Assembly: GCF_016741875.1 (NCBI RefSeq)
Contig: NZ_JAERRF010000010.1
Location: 62,001 to 126,000 of the forward strand
Length of the DNA: 64,000 nt
Direction of reading: 5' to 3'
Origin: Streptomyces coffeae
GTDB taxonomy: Bacteria > Actinomycetota > Actinomycetes > Streptomycetales > Streptomycetaceae
The notes beneath the pieces are model-generated. The model had not been told where the DNA came from. It searched no databases and saw nothing but the letters and a program-made list of their open reading frames with translations. Within the stretch, counting starts at the first letter, position 1. Each line of letters starts with the position of its first letter. Positions 33,895-44,352 of the stretch are shown here, piece by piece. A program made the position numbers and the translations under genes.

Positions 33895-34902
33895 TCAATG
33901 GTCGTCCGTCGTCCGGAACGCCTCAAGCAGCCGGTCCGCGGCCAGCGTCGCCGTCAGCGTGCCCTCGCGGACCTGCTGTTCCAGCAGCGGTCCCAGGCGC
34001 CGTACCTCGGAGTGTGCGTGCAGCCGGGCCAGCAGCTGGTCGCGCACCATCGACCAGGTCCAGTCGACCTGCTGGTCCCGGCGCTTGGTATCCAGTGCGC
34101 CGGTGGCCTCCAGCACCCGGCGGTGCTGCTCCAGGCGCTCCCACACCACGTCGAGACCGCTGCCCTCGCGGGCGCTGCAGGTGAGGACGGGCGGGTTCCA
34201 GGGGGCGTCCGGCGGCTGCAACAGCCGTAGCGCGCCCGCCAGTTCCCGGGCCGCGGACTTGGCGTCGCGGGCGTGCGGTCCGTCGGCCTTGTTGATGGTG
34301 ACCACGTCGGCCAGCTCCAGGACGCCCTTCTTGATGCCCTGGAGCTGGTCGCCGGTGCGGGCCAGGGAGAGCAGCAGGAAGGAGTCGACCATGTTGGCCA
34401 CGGCGGTCTCGGACTGGCCCACCCCGACGGTCTCCACCAGCACCACGTCATAGCCCGCGGCCTCCATGACGACCATGGACTCGCGGGTGGCGCGGGCGAC
34501 CCCGCCGAGCGTTCCGGCGCTCGGCGAGGGGCGGACGAAGGCGTTCGGGTCGACGGACAGCCGCTCCATCCGGGTCTTGTCGCCCAGGATGGAGCCGCCG
34601 GTGCGGCTGGAGGACGGGTCGACGGCGAGTACCGCGACCCGGTGGCCGAGCCCGGTGAGCAGGGTGCCCAGGGCGTCGATGAAGGTGGACTTGCCCACCC
34701 CGGGCACACCGCTGATACCGACCCGCCGCGCCCCGCCGGTGTGCGGCAGCAGCTCGATCAGCAGCCGCTGGGCGAGGTCGCGGTGGTCGGGCCGGGTGGA
34801 CTCGACGAGGGTGATCGCGCGGGCGATGTACGCGCGCGATCCGTCGAGCACACCCTTGGCGTAGGTGTCGATGTCGATGGACGGTCGCTTGGCCGGCCGC
34901 AT
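33895..34902 (-). CDS. meaB: Methylmalonyl-CoA mutase-associated GTPase MeaB
   Basis: A 335-residue G3E GTPase. The Walker A loop is GISGVPGVGKSTFIDAL, followed by VLAVDPSSSRTGGSILGDK with the switch regions, VLVETVGVGQSE (Walker B type) and VTINKADG (guanine specificity). MeaB guards and repairs methylmalonyl-CoA mutase by gating adenosylcobalamin loading. ATG at 34902 lies 4 bases past the mutB stop, so mutA-mutB-meaB is one operon, continuing tightly into the FhuF-like gene. Confidence 0.95.
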   Translation of the reverse strand: MRPAKRPSIDIDTYAKGVLDGSRAYIARAITLVESTRPDHRDLAQRLLIELLPHTGGARRVGISGVPGVGKSTFIDALGTLLTGLGHRVAVLAVDPSSSRTGGSILGDKTRMERLSVDPNAFVRPSPSAGTLGGVARATRESMVVMEAAGYDVVLVETVGVGQSETAVANMVDSFLLLSLARTGDQLQGIKKGVLELADVVTINKADGPHARDAKSAARELAGALRLLQPPDAPWNPPVLTCSAREGSGLDVVWERLEQHRRVLEATGALDTKRRDQQVDWTWSMVRDQLLARLHAHSEVRRLGPLLEQQVREGTLTATLAADRLLEAFRTTDDH

Positions 34903-34906
34903 GGGC

Positions 34907-37134
<2,228 letters not shown>

Positions 37135-37138
<4 letters not shown>

Positions 37139-39027
37139 GCCACCCCCATGGTGTCCAGGGCCGAGGAGAGAACCTCGACCGCGTTGCAGCCCGCGAAGAC
37201 GAATCCGTCCACTCCGGCCTGCTCGTACTCATCCTGTCGATCCCCTGGCCGCCCGGCCAGATACACCTGGAGTGCGCCGGCGGCCTTCAGTCGCTCGGCG
37301 ACGCCGGTGGCCTCCTCCGCGTACAGCGTGTCGCTGGAGCACAGGCACGCCACGCGGGCGCCACTGGCGGCGAAGGCGTCGGCCACGGTCCCGGCGGTCA
37401 CGGTGACCGTCTCCCCAGTCGCGGTGACCGCCTCGATACCGCCCGCCTGGAAGAGGTTGGCGGCGAAGGTGGCGCGCGCGGTGTGCGCGGCCGCGGGGCC
37501 GAGCGCGGCCAGGAAGACGCGGGGCCGGATGCCCTCGGCGGCCTGGTGGGCGTCGGAGCGGGCGCGCAGCGCCTCGTACGCCTCGTCGCGGCGTACCCGG
37601 GGCAGTCCGCCGCCGGGCGGCGCGGGCGCGGTCTCGCGCTCCACGGGCTGTTCGGCGAGGTTCGGGAACTCGCTGACGCCGGTGATCGGCTCCTTGCGGC
37701 GGGCCAGATCGCGGGAGCGGCGGGCCCAGGTGTCGGCCAGCCGGTCGCGCACCAGGCCGGAGGCGAGGGCGGCGGCGAGGCCGCCGGCGCGCTCGATCTC
37801 CTGGAACCAGGCCCATCCGGCGCGGGCCACGTCGTCGGTGAGCCGCTCGATGTACCAGGAGCCGCCGCCGGGGTCGATCACCCGGGCGAGCTGCGACTCC
37901 TCGAGCAGGATGGTGGAGGTGTTGCGGGCCACGCGGAGGGCGAAGTCGTCGGGCCGGCCGAGGGCGCTGTCGAAGGGCAGCACGGTGACGGCGTCGGCGC
38001 CGCCGACCCCGGCGGCCAGGCTCGCCACGGTGGTGCGGAGCATGTTCACCCAGGGGTCCCGCCGGGTCATCATCACCGGGGAGGTCACCGCGTGCTGGCG
38101 CTGGGCGCCCGCTTCGGGGGCCGCGCCGCACACCTGGGCGACCCGGGCCCACAGCCGCCGGGCGGCGCGCAGTTTGGCGATGGTCAGGAACTGGTCGGCG
38201 GTGGCGGCGTAGCGGAACTCCAGCTCGCCGCAGGCGGCTTCGGCGCTGAGCCCGGCGTCGGTCAGCGTCCGCAGATACGCCACACCCGCGGCGAGCGAGC
38301 AGCCGAGCTCCTGGGCGGCCGAGCCACCGGCCTCGTGGTACGGCAGGCCGTCCACGGTGAGGGCCCGGACACCGGGGTAGTCGCGATGGCTGAGGGCCGC
38401 CAGCCCGGCGGTGGCGGCCAGTTGCCCCGGCAGATCCTCGTCCCGGCCGGTGCGGGCCGCCAGGCCCAGCGGGTCGGCGCCGAGGTTGCCGAGCGCCGCG
38501 TGCGACGGCACCTCACGCTCGCCGTAGAGCCGCAGCAGGGCGCGGGCGGCGGCCTCGAAGTCGGCGCCCGCGTCGAGGACGACGGGGGCGAGGTCGAGAT
38601 AGACACCGTTCAGCGCCTGGGGCAGGGCGTCGACGGGCACTCCGTCCTCGCCGACCGCCAGCCACACCGAGCTGACGCCGTTCTCCAGGTCGGTCAGGAC
38701 GGCCTGGTTGGTGCGGGCCGGGTCGGGGTGGGCGTGGCGCTGGCGTACGTCCCAGCCGGAGACCGTGGAGCCCTCGGGCCGTCCGCCGCGGACGAACGGG
38801 GCGAAACCGGGGAGTCCCGCGTCCTGCGGGGCGTCCTCGGCGGTGTAGAGCGGGCGGACGGAGATTCCGTCCTCGAGTGCGGTCGCAAGGGCCGCTTCGG
38901 CCTGTTCGCCTACGGCGTCCGAGGTGCCGCTTTTACGCAGCACTCCTTCGACGAGGTGGCGCCATTGGTCACGCGTCACATCCGGGAATTCGTCGGCAAG
39001 AGGAAGGCCGTCAGGCAGGACCGTCAT
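37135..39027 (-). CDS. mutA: Methylmalonyl-CoA mutase, small subunit
   Basis: A 630-residue mutase-like subunit that pairs with MutB. It keeps the barrel and a flavodoxin-like C-terminal domain but lacks the D-x-H-x-x-G cobalamin motif, as expected for the non-catalytic subunit. Landmarks are DLENGVSSVWLAVGEDGV, LPYHEAGGSAAQELGCSL and ARVIDPGGGSWYIERLTDDV. The ATG at 39027 follows AGCCTCCTGCGTT, which has no ribosome-binding purine run; a TAGCCT -10-like element ends 8 bases upstream, so a leaderless mRNA is likely. First gene of mutA-mutB-meaB. Confidence 0.95.
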
Positions 39028-39041
39028 AACGCAGGAGGCTA
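39028..39041 (-). promoter_or_regulatory. Candidate leaderless promoter of mutA
   Basis: On the minus strand TAGCCT (39041-39036) fits TANNNT and would start transcription at or next to the mutA ATG. The 8 bases before the ATG contain no ribosome site. No convincing -35 was found. Confidence 0.3.
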
Positions 39042-39132
39042 GTGCGATCTTCTAAAGCCAGAGCAGAGGAATCGACTGTGAGCTTGCTCTCTGTATCCAG
39101 CTCCACCGCGGGACGGCTCCGCGCGAACCGAG

Positions 39133-39170
39133 GCCCGCCCGGTGCGACGGGGGATGCACACCGGGCGGGC
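39133..39170 (-). terminator. Strong hairpin between the P450 and the mut operon
   Basis: A perfect 12-bp stem (GCCCGCCCGGTG and CACCGGGCGGGC) with a 14-base loop. On the plus strand a T5 run follows 10 bases later. It ends the P450 transcript before the mut promoter and may also stop rightward transcription. Confidence 0.8.
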
Positions 39171-39232
39171 TCGATGACCTTTTTACCGCATCGGGACCGG
39201 GTTATGCATCACAAACGTGTTCGTTTTTCCGA

Positions 39233-40444
39233 TCACCATGCGATGGGGAGCGAGATCAGGCCACGCGCACGAATCGATGGTCGCCACCGCAGCTCCTCCT
39301 TCGAAACATCGAGTCGCACCCCCGGAAAGCGGCTCAACAGGGCTTCCAGCGCCACTTCGACCTCCATCCTGGCCAGCGGGGCACCGAGGCAATAGTGGAT
39401 GCCGTGACCGAAGGCAAGGTGCCCGGACCGGACAACATGTGGATTGAAGTGGTCCGGTTCCTCGAAGTGGCGAGGATCACGATTGGCGGAGGCGATGGAG
39501 AGCAGCACCGTCTCCCCCGCGGGCACGGTCACTCCGCCGATCTCGATGTCCTCGAGCGGGAAGCGGCGGATCGAGAGCGGACTCGATCCGTCATAGCGGG
39601 CGAATTCCTCGATCACGGCCGGGATCCCATCCGGTTTCTCCCGCAGCGCGCGCAGCAGTTCGGGGCGGTCGAGCAGACCGGATACAGAATTCCCGATGAG
39701 ATGGACCACATTTTCGTATCCGGCGAAGAGGAGCAGAAAGGCGAGTGAGGTCAGTTCGTCCTCGCTGAGCCGGTCCGTCCCTCCGGGGCCGCCCTCGCCA
39801 TCGTCGCGGACCGCGATCACAGCGGAGAGCAGATCGTCCCCGGGCTCTTCGCGCTTGGCGGCGATCAGTCCGGTGTAGAAGCGCAGCATGCTGCCGATCG
39901 CCTCCTTGGCCTGCTCCGGACGGTTCGGATCGGGGGTGATCAGGGCGTCCGACCAGGCGAGGAAGTCCTGCCGGTCGCTGTGGGGAACACCGAGGAGATC
40001 GCAGATCACCGCGATGGGGAGCGGCCCGGCGTAGTCCGCGATCAGATCGGCACGGCCGACGGACTCCATGGCGTCCAACAGTCCGTCCGCCAGCCGCCGT
40101 ACCGGAGCCCGCATTGCCTCGACCCGGCCCGCGGTGAATGCCTTCACCACCAGACGGCGGACCCGGGTGTGGTCCGGCGGGTCCATGTTGAGGAGGTTGG
40201 CGTCGAGGGCGGGCGGCAGGGAGAAGCCGCGGTAGTTGCCGGGGAGGCCATTGCTCTTGTCCAGGGAGAGCCGGGGGTCGGCCAACGCCCGCCGGACATC
40301 CTCGTAGCGGGTGACCAGCCAGGCCGGGTTGCCGTCGGGTCCGGTGATCCGGTGGACCGGACCCTCCTCCCGGAGGGCGGCGCAGGTGGGGTACGGATCG
40401 GTCAGCAGCCCGGTGGTGTCGCGGGGGGTGGAGTTCGCGGTCAT
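39233..40444 (-). CDS. Cytochrome P450 with unusual I-helix
   Basis: A 403-residue P450 close to the CYP105/107-type secondary-metabolism and xenobiotic enzymes. The haem loop is FGHGIHYCLGAPLARME, and the K-helix ExxR is EFAR. The I-helix reads FAGYENVVHLIGN, where most relatives have AGHETT: the Thr of the acid-alcohol pair that handles oxygen protonation is replaced by Asn. Similar losses in known P450s go with substrate-assisted chemistry. No ferredoxin gene is adjacent. ATG at 40444. A strong terminator follows. Confidence 0.93.
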   Translation of the reverse strand: MTANSTPRDTTGLLTDPYPTCAALREEGPVHRITGPDGNPAWLVTRYEDVRRALADPRLSLDKSNGLPGNYRGFSLPPALDANLLNMDPPDHTRVRRLVVKAFTAGRVEAMRAPVRRLADGLLDAMESVGRADLIADYAGPLPIAVICDLLGVPHSDRQDFLAWSDALITPDPNRPEQAKEAIGSMLRFYTGLIAAKREEPGDDLLSAVIAVRDDGEGGPGGTDRLSEDELTSLAFLLLFAGYENVVHLIGNSVSGLLDRPELLRALREKPDGIPAVIEEFARYDGSSPLSIRRFPLEDIEIGGVTVPAGETVLLSIASANRDPRHFEEPDHFNPHVVRSGHLAFGHGIHYCLGAPLARMEVEVALEALLSRFPGVRLDVSKEELRWRPSIRARGLISLPIAW

Positions 40445-40574
40445 GTCTCCCGACCCTAGGTCGTCCGGTCCGGGTCGGGGCCACGGCGCCGTCGGGGCCG
40501 AAGTCCACGGCGCGATCCGGACGGTGGGAGACGGTGGGGAAGGTGTGTGTGGTGCGGCGCGGCGCTGGCCGGAA

Positions 40575-40608
40575 GGCGGCGCCGGGACTGAATCCTCCCG
40601 GCGCCGCC
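40575..40608 (-). terminator. Hairpin downstream of the XRE/protease/membrane-protein triad
   Basis: A perfect 12-bp stem (GGCGGCGCCGGG and CCCGGCGCCGCC) with a 10-base loop, about 60 bases after the stop of the membrane protein gene. It closes the three-gene unit. Confidence 0.75.
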
Positions 40609-40666
40609 TGCGCCACGGGCGGCCCCGACCCCCGTCCAGGGCCACCTCGTCTTCGATCCCCCTGTG

Positions 40667-41851
40667 TCACCGCCGCGTTGCGGCGGTCCCCTCCCCCATC
40701 TCCGCGAGCACCTCGTCCACCAGCGGCAGCCGGTAGACATCGGCGACTCGGGCCAAGTGCTCGTGCTCGTCGGCCAGTTCGGTCCGGGTCGTCACCACCA
40801 CGCTGTCCGCGGCGGCGTCCGGGAGGTGTCCACGTGCTTGATTCAGCAAACCGCGTCGGAGCGCCGCTGCTTCCACTACGGCAGCAAGTTGCCAATCGTC
40901 GAACCGTGCGGCCTGTGCCTTGACACGCGCGATCTCGAGGACATCGGCCTCCACATGACGTCGCACACCGCGCTGGACGTCACGGATCTCCGCCATCTGC
41001 CGGTTGGCCCGCCACTCCAGATCGGCCAGCGGCCACCAGGCGGTCCAGCGCGGCTGCCCCATGGCCACTTCGGGCGCCTGGGCGGTGACTTCCCGCCACA
41101 GCGGCCGCAGCCGCCGGAACCTGCGCCACGCGGAGGCGCGCGGGCCACCGGCCGGAAGGGCGAACCCGGCCAGGACGAGCAGGGCGGCGACCGAAGCGGT
41201 CAGCGGGGCCACGCCGTTGGAGAGCCAGTACAGCTCCCGGCCGGCCCAGGAGAAGACAAAGCCGATCAGCTTGCAGGCACAGTACCCCAGGCCCAGCCAG
41301 CACCCGGCGGCGAGCACCCGCAAGCCCCGGGCGAGCCAGGAGCCGCGCAGGGTCGCGGCATAGCGCGGACACAGGACGCCAAGACCCGCGAGTCCGCTTC
41401 CGAAAATGGCCAGATACAGCACCAGGAAGAGGACCACTCCGGGCTCATCGGCATAGGCGGTGCTGAAGTCCCGGGGGTGCTCCACGGCGTCCGGACGGCC
41501 GACGGCGAAGCCCGTGACCGCCACCGCCCACACCACGCCCACGGCGGCCACCACGACGCGCGGCCGGATCGCCGAGCCCGTCCAGCGCAGCAGCAGCACC
41601 AGGGCGCCGGTGGCGAACACCACCACCGAGGAGTAGAGGAGAACCATGGCCAGATTGGCCACGCCCACCAGCCGGTCGAACCAGCGGTAGACGCTGGGCG
41701 CCGAGAGCAGGAACACATTGGCCACGGCGCCGGTCATCAGACACGCGAGCCCCAGGTCGGCATTGCCGCGGTCGCGGAACCAGGCGCGGGCCTTGTATCC
41801 GGCCAGTGCCCATGCGGCGGCGCCGAAGCACAGGTACACCAGATCAAACAT
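40667..41851 (-). CDS. Multi-pass membrane protein (MAB_1171c-like putative transporter)
   Basis: A 394-residue protein with about seven hydrophobic helices in the first 230 residues (starting FDLVYLCFGAAAWALAGYKA) and a soluble C-terminal part of about 150 residues. That part has WWPLADLEWRANRQMAEIRD and a charged helical region ending in EVLAEMGEG. It resembles the MAB_1171c group, whose function is unknown and whose genes tend to follow an ImmA/IrrE-type gene. That is the case here: its ATG lies inside the last codons of the protease gene (8-base overlap). Probable membrane effector or sensor of the triad. Confidence 0.75.
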   Translation of the reverse strand: MFDLVYLCFGAAAWALAGYKARAWFRDRGNADLGLACLMTGAVANVFLLSAPSVYRWFDRLVGVANLAMVLLYSSVVVFATGALVLLLRWTGSAIRPRVVVAAVGVVWAVAVTGFAVGRPDAVEHPRDFSTAYADEPGVVLFLVLYLAIFGSGLAGLGVLCPRYAATLRGSWLARGLRVLAAGCWLGLGYCACKLIGFVFSWAGRELYWLSNGVAPLTASVAALLVLAGFALPAGGPRASAWRRFRRLRPLWREVTAQAPEVAMGQPRWTAWWPLADLEWRANRQMAEIRDVQRGVRRHVEADVLEIARVKAQAARFDDWQLAAVVEAAALRRGLLNQARGHLPDAAADSVVVTTRTELADEHEHLARVADVYRLPLVDEVLAEMGEGTAATRR

Positions 41852-42443
41852 GGGCTCCACCACCGCCGGTGCCGGGAGCGTCCCCAGGGGGACGGGTGGT
41901 GTCCGCGTCGCGCACATGGCGCAGCGCCGGGCCGAGGGCGGCGGCCAGTTCGGCGGCCCGCCCCCGGAGCGGCAGCCCGTGGTCGTACGAGCCGGGCACC
42001 ACACGCTCCATCAGCAAGGTGCCCAGGACTTCGGTTTCGCGCTCGGTGAGGTTGTCGTAGCAGTGGTGGCGGGCGAAGCCCGGGGTCATGCCGAGTCGCC
42101 GCATGGCGGTGGTGACATCGACGGACGGGGCCCACATGCGCAGCGCGTCCTCGGTGACGGCCGGGTCCTGGTCATGTCCCAGCAGCAGATGACCGATCTC
42201 GTGCAGCACGATGTGGATCTGGTGCCAGGGAGACGTCCGGAGCTCGTAGAAGATCCAGAATCCCTCGTCGGTGCTGGCCGTCATACCGGAGACCACACCG
42301 CCCAGGCTCATCGGCACCAGATGGACGGGGCGTCCGACCCGCTCGGCCACGATCGCGCACAGGCGCGGCAGATCGGTCGAGGCGGGCAGCCCGAGCTCCT
42401 TGATGAGCTGCTTGCACCGCCGTCGTATCCGGCCCACTCGCAT
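41844..42443 (-). CDS. ImmA/IrrE-type metallopeptidase-like regulator
   Basis: A 199-residue protein with the zinc-protease motif IVLHEIGHLLLGH (H-E-x-x-H, third ligand further on). It begins with a basic helix (RIRRRCKQLIKELGLP) and has FWIFYELRTSPWHQIHI before the motif, as in small ImmA/IrrE relatives. Those cleave repressors to switch genes on. The neighbour upstream is an XRE repressor candidate and the one downstream a membrane protein, suggesting a protease-relieved regulatory circuit. ATG at 42443 is chosen; the open frame starts 69 bases earlier. Confidence 0.82.
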   Translation of the reverse strand: MRVGRIRRRCKQLIKELGLPASTDLPRLCAIVAERVGRPVHLVPMSLGGVVSGMTASTDEGFWIFYELRTSPWHQIHIVLHEIGHLLLGHDQDPAVTEDALRMWAPSVDVTTAMRRLGMTPGFARHHCYDNLTERETEVLGTLLMERVVPGSYDHGLPLRGRAAELAAALGPALRHVRDADTTRPPGDAPGTGGGGAHV

Positions 42444-42498
42444 GCCTGTACCACCCTCGATTCCGGTCCGGCACCAGGTGCGGAACAGTGACCGCACC

Positions 42499-43008
42499 TC
42501 ACCGCAGACCACGGGATGCCTCGCCGTCCGGTTCGGCGGGCCCCTCCGGTCCCCCCGGCTCCGGCGGAAGGTTCATCTGCTGCCGGAACTGCGAGATGAT
42601 GGCGGTGAGGCTGTCCTGGACCTCCGGGGGGAGGCCCACGGAGCGCAGCGCGATGCCGCGGACCCGCTTGTCGCGCATGGCGACCAGGAACCGCACCTCT
42701 TCCTCCACCCGCTCCGCCTGTGACGGCGAGAGGTCGCCGAGCAGATAACCGACGGGCACGGCGAAGAACTTGGCCAGTGCGCGCAGCAGGTCCGGGCTGG
42801 GGTTGGTGCGCTTCCCGTTGCGCAGCATCGACAGATACTGCTCGGTCAGACCCGCCTTGCCGTACTCCTCGCTTCCACTGATCTCCTCGGCGACATGGGC
42901 GTTGGTGTAGGGGGCACCCGGCGGGTGCATGGTCGCGAACAGGTAGTTGAGCCGGTCCGCCAGCCGACTGCCGGCGTCATCCGGTGACCTGTCGGCCCCG
43001 ACGGCCAT
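42499..43008 (-). CDS. XRE-family transcriptional regulator
   Basis: A 169-residue regulator. A helix-turn-helix domain lies within about residues 15-90 (LNYLFATMHPPGAPYTNAHV, GLTEQYLSMLRNGKRTNPSP, LAKFFAVPVGYLLGD). The C-terminal part holds a helical region with FLVAMRDKRVRGIALRSVGL and a Pro/Glu tail. The PYTNAHVAEEI and QYLSMLRNGKRTNPS phrasing is that of the actinobacterial EspR-like/MAB-type XRE proteins. ATG at 43008 has AGGGGGAG upstream; the alternative ATG at 43038 lacks one. It is the first gene of the XRE-protease-membrane protein unit and probably controls it. Confidence 0.87.
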   Translation of the reverse strand: MAVGADRSPDDAGSRLADRLNYLFATMHPPGAPYTNAHVAEEISGSEEYGKAGLTEQYLSMLRNGKRTNPSPDLLRALAKFFAVPVGYLLGDLSPSQAERVEEEVRFLVAMRDKRVRGIALRSVGLPPEVQDSLTAIISQFRQQMNLPPEPGGPEGPAEPDGEASRGLR

Positions 43009-43181
43009 CCGCTCCCCCTTGTTTTTGTGGCAGTTCACGGCGGCACGCCCTCACGGTTGGTTAAGGCGAACAACGCCGCGTGGTCATCCTGCCATGGAGG
43101 TCGTATGCCGCACCAGTCCGCCCCGACCGTGCGGGAACACCTGACTTAACCGCCAGTTGGTAGGTGTCGGGTCTCCCTCCT

Positions 43182-43385
43182 TCAGGTCGGGTCCATGGCC
43201 GGGCACGTCCTGAAGGGGCGGTGCCGGCCGATTTCCGCCGCGGCGTCGACGTAGCCGAGCAGCGGCACACCCGCCGCGCGCAACCGTGCGGCGGTCCGGG
43301 CGAACACCGGGTCGGGGCGGCGGCCCGACCCGTCGGCCAGGTTGAGGATCACGCCGCGGCACCAGCAGCCGCCGTTGGGGTCGCG
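43182..43385 (-). pseudogene. Fragment of a spherulation-specific family 4 protein
   Basis: The minus-strand frame from 43385 to the TGA at 43184-43182 reads 67 residues including GVILNLADGSGRRPDPVFA and RLRAAGVPLLGYVDA. This is the characteristic middle of spherulin-4-like secreted proteins. No start codon with family-like N-terminus precedes it (the epimerase remnant ends one base away), and the protein stops after a few unrelated residues. It is therefore a deletion remnant. Found by reading a frame too short to stand out as a gene. Confidence 0.65.
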
Positions 43386-44029
43386 TCACAGCGCGGGTAC
43401 CGCGGGCGGGTTGGCGCCGGCCGCCCACAGCCCGGCCAGTGAATCGGCGAAGGTGCGCCGGGGCTGCCAGCCGATGACCCGCCCGGCAGCGGCGATGTCA
43501 GCTTGTTGCCAGGAGACGGCGGCCGAGCGGTCCGACCCGCCGTCGCACTCCAGTCGCGCTCCTCGAGCCGCCCGCGGAAGCCGCTGACCCGCACCAGCCC
43601 CTCGGCGACCGCCCGCACCGGACGGGCCGTACCGCTGGCGATGTTGAGCACACGCGGATGCTCACCGGGGGTGGTGGCGAGCCCGGCGGCCCGCGCCACA
43701 TCGCGTACGTCGACGAAGTCGCGGTGTGCGGACAGATCGCCGACCCGGACCGTGCCCTCCGGGCCTTGGGGCACCGCCCGGCGCAGTTCGGCGGCGAGCC
43801 GTCCGGGCAGCCCGGCGGTCGGTGAGCCGGGGCCCAGCGGGTTGAACACCCGCAGCACCACGCACAGGTCCGCGGCCAGCCGGGCCGGATCGGCGGTGGC
43901 CAGGTCGGCGGTCAGGTCGGCGTCCGGCGAACGGCCACCGAGCAGTACCCGCACCCCGGGCAGGGTACGCAGATGACGGGTGGTGTGCCGGCCCAGGAAA
44001 CCGGTGGCACCGAGGACAAGAATGCGCAC
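43386..44029 (-). pseudogene. Degenerate NAD-dependent sugar epimerase/dehydratase
   Basis: Starts at GTG 44029 with an intact Rossmann loop MRILVLGATGFLGRHTTRHL. After residue 54 (LAADL) it jumps straight to VVLRVFNPLGPGSPTAG. An intact epimerase has about 90 more residues there, including the Ser/Tyr-x3-Lys catalytic site, so the gene has lost its centre. A second lesion is a frameshift near 43500-43560: beyond it the native C-terminus (VSWQQADIAAAGRVIGWQP, ending ANPPAVPAL) continues in another frame to the TGA at 43388-43386. It cannot be catalytic. Confidence 0.75.
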
Positions 44030-44035
44030 CCGCCC

Positions 44036-44293
44036 TCACGCTCCCTTGATCAGCAGGCCGCGGCGGGCGTCGAACTCGGCGTTGGCCCGGTCGTAGTCGG
44101 TGTAGGCGCGGATGATGTGGCCGAGATGGCCCATGGCCAGGGTGCAACTGGTGAACCCCGCCGCGGACAGCTGACGCATCACGATCTCCAGAAGGGCGTG
44201 CTGTTCGCCGATCGGGACGAGCGGCTTGGGCAACGCGGTGGTGTAGGGACGATGCCGGACGCCAATGCCGCCGGCCAGGATGACTGCGTGCAG
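44036..44293 (-). pseudogene. Internally deleted sugar nucleotidyltransferase
   Basis: The frame begins HAVILAGGIGVRHRPYTTAL, then PKPLVPIGEQHALLEIVMRQ, the nucleotide-binding start of RmlA/GlmU-type transferases. After about 65 residues it passes abruptly to DYDRANAEFDARRGLLIKGA, which looks like the extreme C-terminus of the same family (DY-x-RA pattern). The roughly 150-residue sugar-binding core is missing. The expected initiator is CTG at 44293 behind a good GGAGAGG, so the start codon may also be mutated. Confidence 0.7.
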
Positions 44294-44352
44294 GGTGGGT
44301 TCCTCTCCGGATTGACGGTGGGGTGGCTGGGTGGTGGCCCTGCGGTGACGGA

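Noticed and set aside
43009..43181. TTAA-containing inverted motifs upstream of the XRE gene as an operator
   Set aside because: GGTTAAGGCG and CTTAACCGCC are partly symmetric but about 85 bases apart; too weak to call without comparison to relatives.
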